Shown piece after piece: positions 32,627-35,675 of a DNA stretch of 35,675 nt; within the stretch, counting starts at the first letter, position 1, and the number at the start of each line of letters is the position of its first letter. The notes beneath the pieces were generated by a model. That model made no database searches. It was not told the DNA's origin and worked only from the letters and a program-made list of their open reading frames with translations. A program made the position numbers and the translations under genes. This DNA comes from Synechococcales cyanobacterium 340R_concoct_173_sub. Lineage in GTDB: Bacteria > Cyanobacteriota > Cyanobacteriia > Leptolyngbyales > Leptolyngbyaceae. The stretch is from positions 1-35,675 of the forward strand of contig JANXNM010000123.1 of the NCBI GenBank assembly GCA_025354065.1, read 5' to 3'.

Positions 32627-32658
32627 TTTATTATTTTTCAGTTTTATTATTTTTCAGT
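32627..32658. repeat. Perfect 16-bp tandem duplication at the cyclase 3' end
   Basis: TTTATTATTTTTCAGT occurs twice without gap. One copy contains the last codons and stop of the adenylate cyclase gene (TEK then TAA TAA on the minus strand), so the duplication recreated the end of the gene. Confidence 0.8.
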
Positions 32659-35202
32659 CAAGGCCCAAGATCCATTCCAGTCATCCGGTGGCGGATTGGT
32701 TAGCCAGTGACGACAGCGTTCGATGTGTAAGGCAGCGGCTTGATCATGACGATCGATTTCCAATACTGTTGCAAATTGACCAATAGCTTGGGCAAATCGA
32801 CGTTTTAGATATAGATCGCGGGCAATTTGATAATGCTCGACTACCTGCTGTTTTTGTTCAGGAATAGCTTCAGTTCTGAGGCCAAGGAGTTCATAAATCG
32901 CCACGGGCTGGGTTTTTCCTTTGACTCGAATGTAATCCAATTCCCTCGCCCAAACCCGATCGGCACAGGGGCGATAGGTCGTCTCGCTAATTAAAATATC
33001 GGTGCCATAGAGCTTGCTCGTACTTTCCAACCGCGCACTCAGATTGACTCCATCGCCGATCGCAGTGAATTCCATCCGCTTGCTGGATCCAATGTTGCCG
33101 CTAATCACCACATCTGAATTGATCCCGATACCAATTTTGATATCAGGCTGCCCACGACTTGCGCGTTTTAAGTTGAAATCCACGAGTCGATGACGCATTT
33201 CAACAGCAGTCTGCACCGCCATCCACTGATGATTTGCTAAGGGCAGTGGCGACCCAAATACGGCCATAAGTGCATCACCAATGTACTTGTCTAAAATTCC
33301 TCGATGGGCAAATACTGCGTCTACCATCACCTCAAAATACTCATTCAGCATTTCGACGACATCCTCAGCCGCTAGGGTTTCGGTCAAGGTGGTGTAGCTG
33401 CGAATGTCCGAAAACATTACGGATACCTCTTTACGATCGCCCCCCATCTTGGCCGCGTCAGGGTTTTCCAGCAACTGCTCGGCCAGTTCTTGAGTCATGT
33501 AGCGATACATGGTGCTTTTCAATCGTTTGGCATCACTGATGTCGTCCATCACTACCAGCACGCCCAGAATATGGCTCGGGTCATCTGGGGCCGCCATTGT
33601 ATTTATGGCTAAATTGACGCTGTGTTGATGGCTACCATGGGCTGGAAGAAGAGTTTGGTCGGGGTAATATTGCTGGCGATCTTTTTCAAGTCGTGGATTT
33701 AGGGACATGCTAATCCAGCGGCGAAAGTCAGCTCGCTCAATTTGAATTATGTCCGTCACAGGCAACCCAGCCAAGTTGCTGTTATCCATACCTAACAGTT
33801 TTTTTGCACTTTCATTCGCCAAGATAATGTTGCCCTCACGATCGGTGGAAATCACACCATTGGAGAGCGATCGGAGAATGTCGCGCTGGAGCTGTTCTTG
33901 TTGCTTAATAGTTTCAAACAGTTTTGCATTCTGCAAGGCAATGCCCGCTTGAATATTGAAGGTCTGCATAAATTCCTGATCGCTGCTATTAAAGCTTGCC
34001 AGCCAGCATTCTGGGGCTTGGGGCCAGTCCTCGGGATCATACTTAGAATAGTCTCCTTGGCGACGCTTGTTGACCAGTTGCGTCACGCCGATGAGTTCGC
34101 CTTCAGGATTATGGACGGGCATACAAAGGAGCGCGCAGGTTCGATACCCGGTAGCTTGGTCGGTTTGTTTGGCCGTTTCGGCACCGGAATTATCGTATAG
34201 GTCAAAGGAAATATTAATGGGTTCACCCGTGGCGGCGACTTGACCCGCAAATCCGGTCCCGATTGGAATCCGAACTTCTTTTTGGCTTCCGTCCACAACC
34301 GTCATACGGGTCCAGATTTCTCCAGCCTCTTCATCTATCAGCCAAAGGGTGCTGCGATCGGCATTCATAAGCTGTTTAGCTTCATCCATCACCCGTCGTA
34401 AAGTATCGCCCAAATCTAAACGGCTCTGGCTCAACGATTGGGTTGCCATCATCAAGGAATGGGCGGCTCGTTGGCGTTGTGCAGCGATGTAGAACGATCG
34501 GGAGGACTCTAAAATTAGCCGAATGCAGGGCGCAAATTCTCGGAAAATTGACTCGTCTTCTGAGGTAAACCCGCCATAGTCAATCCGATCGGTTAGCAAT
34601 TCTGCTGGGGTTGATGATTCTTTTAACTTATTAGTCTTAAGCTTATTAATCAGTTGAACTACCGCTACTAGATCGCCCGTTTCACTCAACAATGGCAGGG
34701 CGAGCATCGTGTAGGTTCGATAGCCAGTTTTTTCATATTGCTGCTTAGCTTGATGCGATCGGTCATCATTAAAAAAATCAAACGGAATATTAATTGCTCG
34801 CTTAGTTTGAGCCACTTCTCCGGCAATCCCTTGATGAAAGCCAATACGAATCTCACGGGGGCGACCGTTACTTCCCATAACAGTGGTATGAAGTTCGTTT
34901 TTAGATTCGTCTAACAGATAAATTGTGGTCCGATCGGCATTCAGCAATTCGCCCGTTTTTTCAGTGATGGAGGTTAGCATTTCCTCCAAAATCATATCAA
35001 ACCCCTGCATATCAAGTAGCGACAAGGTTTGATTGACAATTTTTAATTTATATTCGACATCACTAACAACTTCCCGGAACCGATCGGGAGTTAAGGGAGC
35101 TAAGAATGATGAAAAACTTCGTCCAGAGGTTAATTCGTTACTGCCTTGAGTAGCTAATTGTCCTAGATCCGAATCGGGTAAATGCGAATTGGAATGGTTC
35201 AT
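32647..35202 (-). CDS. CyaB-type adenylate cyclase (GAF-GAF-PAS-class III cyclase)
   Basis: 851 residues, close to the 859-860 of Anabaena CyaB1/CyaB2 and in the same order: GAF-A about 65-235, GAF-B about 245-430, PAS about 440-560, class III catalytic domain about 590-775, and a C-terminal helical TPR-like segment. Catalytic residues are metal-binding D599 and D643, adenine-specifying K639 and T713 (a Thr as in CyaB1, hence ATP not GTP), and transition-state N720 and R724. GAF-A has the NK...F...DE cyclic-nucleotide motif; in GAF-B it ends DQ. Related enzymes are activated by cAMP bound to GAF. No membrane segment, so cytosolic. Confidence 0.93.
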   Translation of the reverse strand: MNHSNSHLPDSDLGQLATQGSNELTSGRSFSSFLAPLTPDRFREVVSDVEYKLKIVNQTLSLLDMQGFDMILEEMLTSITEKTGELLNADRTTIYLLDESKNELHTTVMGSNGRPREIRIGFHQGIAGEVAQTKRAINIPFDFFNDDRSHQAKQQYEKTGYRTYTMLALPLLSETGDLVAVVQLINKLKTNKLKESSTPAELLTDRIDYGGFTSEDESIFREFAPCIRLILESSRSFYIAAQRQRAAHSLMMATQSLSQSRLDLGDTLRRVMDEAKQLMNADRSTLWLIDEEAGEIWTRMTVVDGSQKEVRIPIGTGFAGQVAATGEPINISFDLYDNSGAETAKQTDQATGYRTCALLCMPVHNPEGELIGVTQLVNKRRQGDYSKYDPEDWPQAPECWLASFNSSDQEFMQTFNIQAGIALQNAKLFETIKQQEQLQRDILRSLSNGVISTDREGNIILANESAKKLLGMDNSNLAGLPVTDIIQIERADFRRWISMSLNPRLEKDRQQYYPDQTLLPAHGSHQHSVNLAINTMAAPDDPSHILGVLVVMDDISDAKRLKSTMYRYMTQELAEQLLENPDAAKMGGDRKEVSVMFSDIRSYTTLTETLAAEDVVEMLNEYFEVMVDAVFAHRGILDKYIGDALMAVFGSPLPLANHQWMAVQTAVEMRHRLVDFNLKRASRGQPDIKIGIGINSDVVISGNIGSSKRMEFTAIGDGVNLSARLESTSKLYGTDILISETTYRPCADRVWARELDYIRVKGKTQPVAIYELLGLRTEAIPEQKQQVVEHYQIARDLYLKRRFAQAIGQFATVLEIDRHDQAAALHIERCRHWLTNPPPDDWNGSWALTEK

Positions 35203-35254
35203 AAACGTTTGGAATACTCACATTTTAAGGCACCCAGACTGCTCAGAACCTGCT

Positions 35255-35675
35255 CTATTCGGGCTTAATCATTTCACTTAGCCGTCGATATACGGTTGCG
35301 AGGGTCAGGGGATCGCCGACATTGCCCGGAAACAGGACAACGGGTAATTCAGGAAACTGTGGATGACTTTTTTCTGTACACACCATGGAAACTCCAGGGC
35401 TGACCTGACCTAGCAGCCGTACTGTTCGCAGTGATAGGCCTTGACTAAGGGTATCATTGGAGGTGATACCGCCTTTGCTAATTAGGAAGCCCAGGGTTGA
35501 GGGTAACTGCTTGAGAATTTCCATCAACAAAGTAGAAACGCATTCCCCAAAGCGCAATCGGGTTTCTGCATCCTCAAAAGTCAATTCCTCGCGACTAGTA
35601 TAAATCACCGGAGTTTGCCCTGCGGTATGAATTGTAGCTGTTTTCTCCACGATCTCCGCCAACATCTGTTGGAAT
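35255..35675 (-). CDS. Four-carbon acid sugar kinase family protein, C-terminal part
   Basis: Partial: the frame is open to the right edge (35675), so the N-terminal sugar-binding domain is outside. The visible part is the C-terminal nucleotide-binding domain of the DUF1537/OtnK type: FLISKGGITSNDTLSQGLSL, then VSPGVSMV, and ELPVVLFPGNVGDPLTLATVY. Such kinases phosphorylate threonate, erythronate or related acids; the substrate is unknown here. It is upstream of the cyclase gene on the same strand, about 50 bases away. Confidence 0.85.
   Translation of the reverse strand, partial: FQQMLAEIVEKTATIHTAGQTPVIYTSREELTFEDAETRLRFGECVSTLLMEILKQLPSTLGFLISKGGITSNDTLSQGLSLRTVRLLGQVSPGVSMVCTEKSHPQFPELPVVLFPGNVGDPLTLATVYRRLSEMIKPE

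Overview
The window is cyanobacterial chromosomal DNA. A complete psbK (photosystem II subunit) is present, together with ntcA, an NblB-like HEAT protein, a type I MenB, and cyanobacterial DUF3084, DUF760 and Psb32-like genes. The HIP1-type words CGATCG/GCGATCGC are scattered almost everywhere. Gene content suggests a filamentous or Leptolyngbya/Pseudanabaena-like lineage, but I cannot place it to genus.

Layout. 1-2.25 kb is a toxin-antitoxin scrap zone: a deleted RelE-like toxin, a TPR remnant, an intact HigB/HigA-like pair, and a compact minus-strand cassette built around a Tse2-like ADP-ribosyltransferase toxin domain. 2.25-6 kb holds a cupin, a short RecQ helicase with a repeat element inside its reading frame, a YqgF-like nuclease and a DUF3084 coiled-coil membrane protein. 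6.1-8.6 kb is a divergent metal-resistance pair (P1B ATPase and ArsR/SmtB repressor) with a recognisable operator. 8.8-13.6 kb is core: ntcA, fabI, a CLC antiporter, hisB and rsmH. 13.6-18.8 kb carries a Uma2 protein, the arsenosugar genes (ArsS and its AhpD-like partner), an NblB-like protein and recJ with an altered motif I.

18.9-22.9 kb is a decayed defence island: a PD-(D/E)XK protein, a NACHT-NTPase 5' remnant, HicB with a nonsense-interrupted HicA, a second remnant start, a frameshifted GmrSD-type restriction gene and unidentified small ORFs. Three of the four copies of a 30-nt repeat lie here. The repeat is predicted to form a three-way junction; the fourth copy is in recQ. From 22.9 kb onward the content is mainly housekeeping: a TPM/Psb32-like protein, DUF948 and YtxH envelope proteins, a small peptide with a double-glycine leader-like end, htpG, psbK, a second Uma2 with a duplicated N-terminus, menB, eno, gloA, DUF760, a CyaB-type GAF-GAF-PAS adenylate cyclase, and the C-terminal part of a four-carbon acid sugar kinase cut by the window edge.

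The most promising unusual items are the Tse2-like three-gene cassette, the three-way-junction repeat that has entered coding sequence, the double-glycine leader-like orphan, and the several recently broken defence/TA genes. No tRNA, rRNA, CRISPR array or intact transposase was seen.
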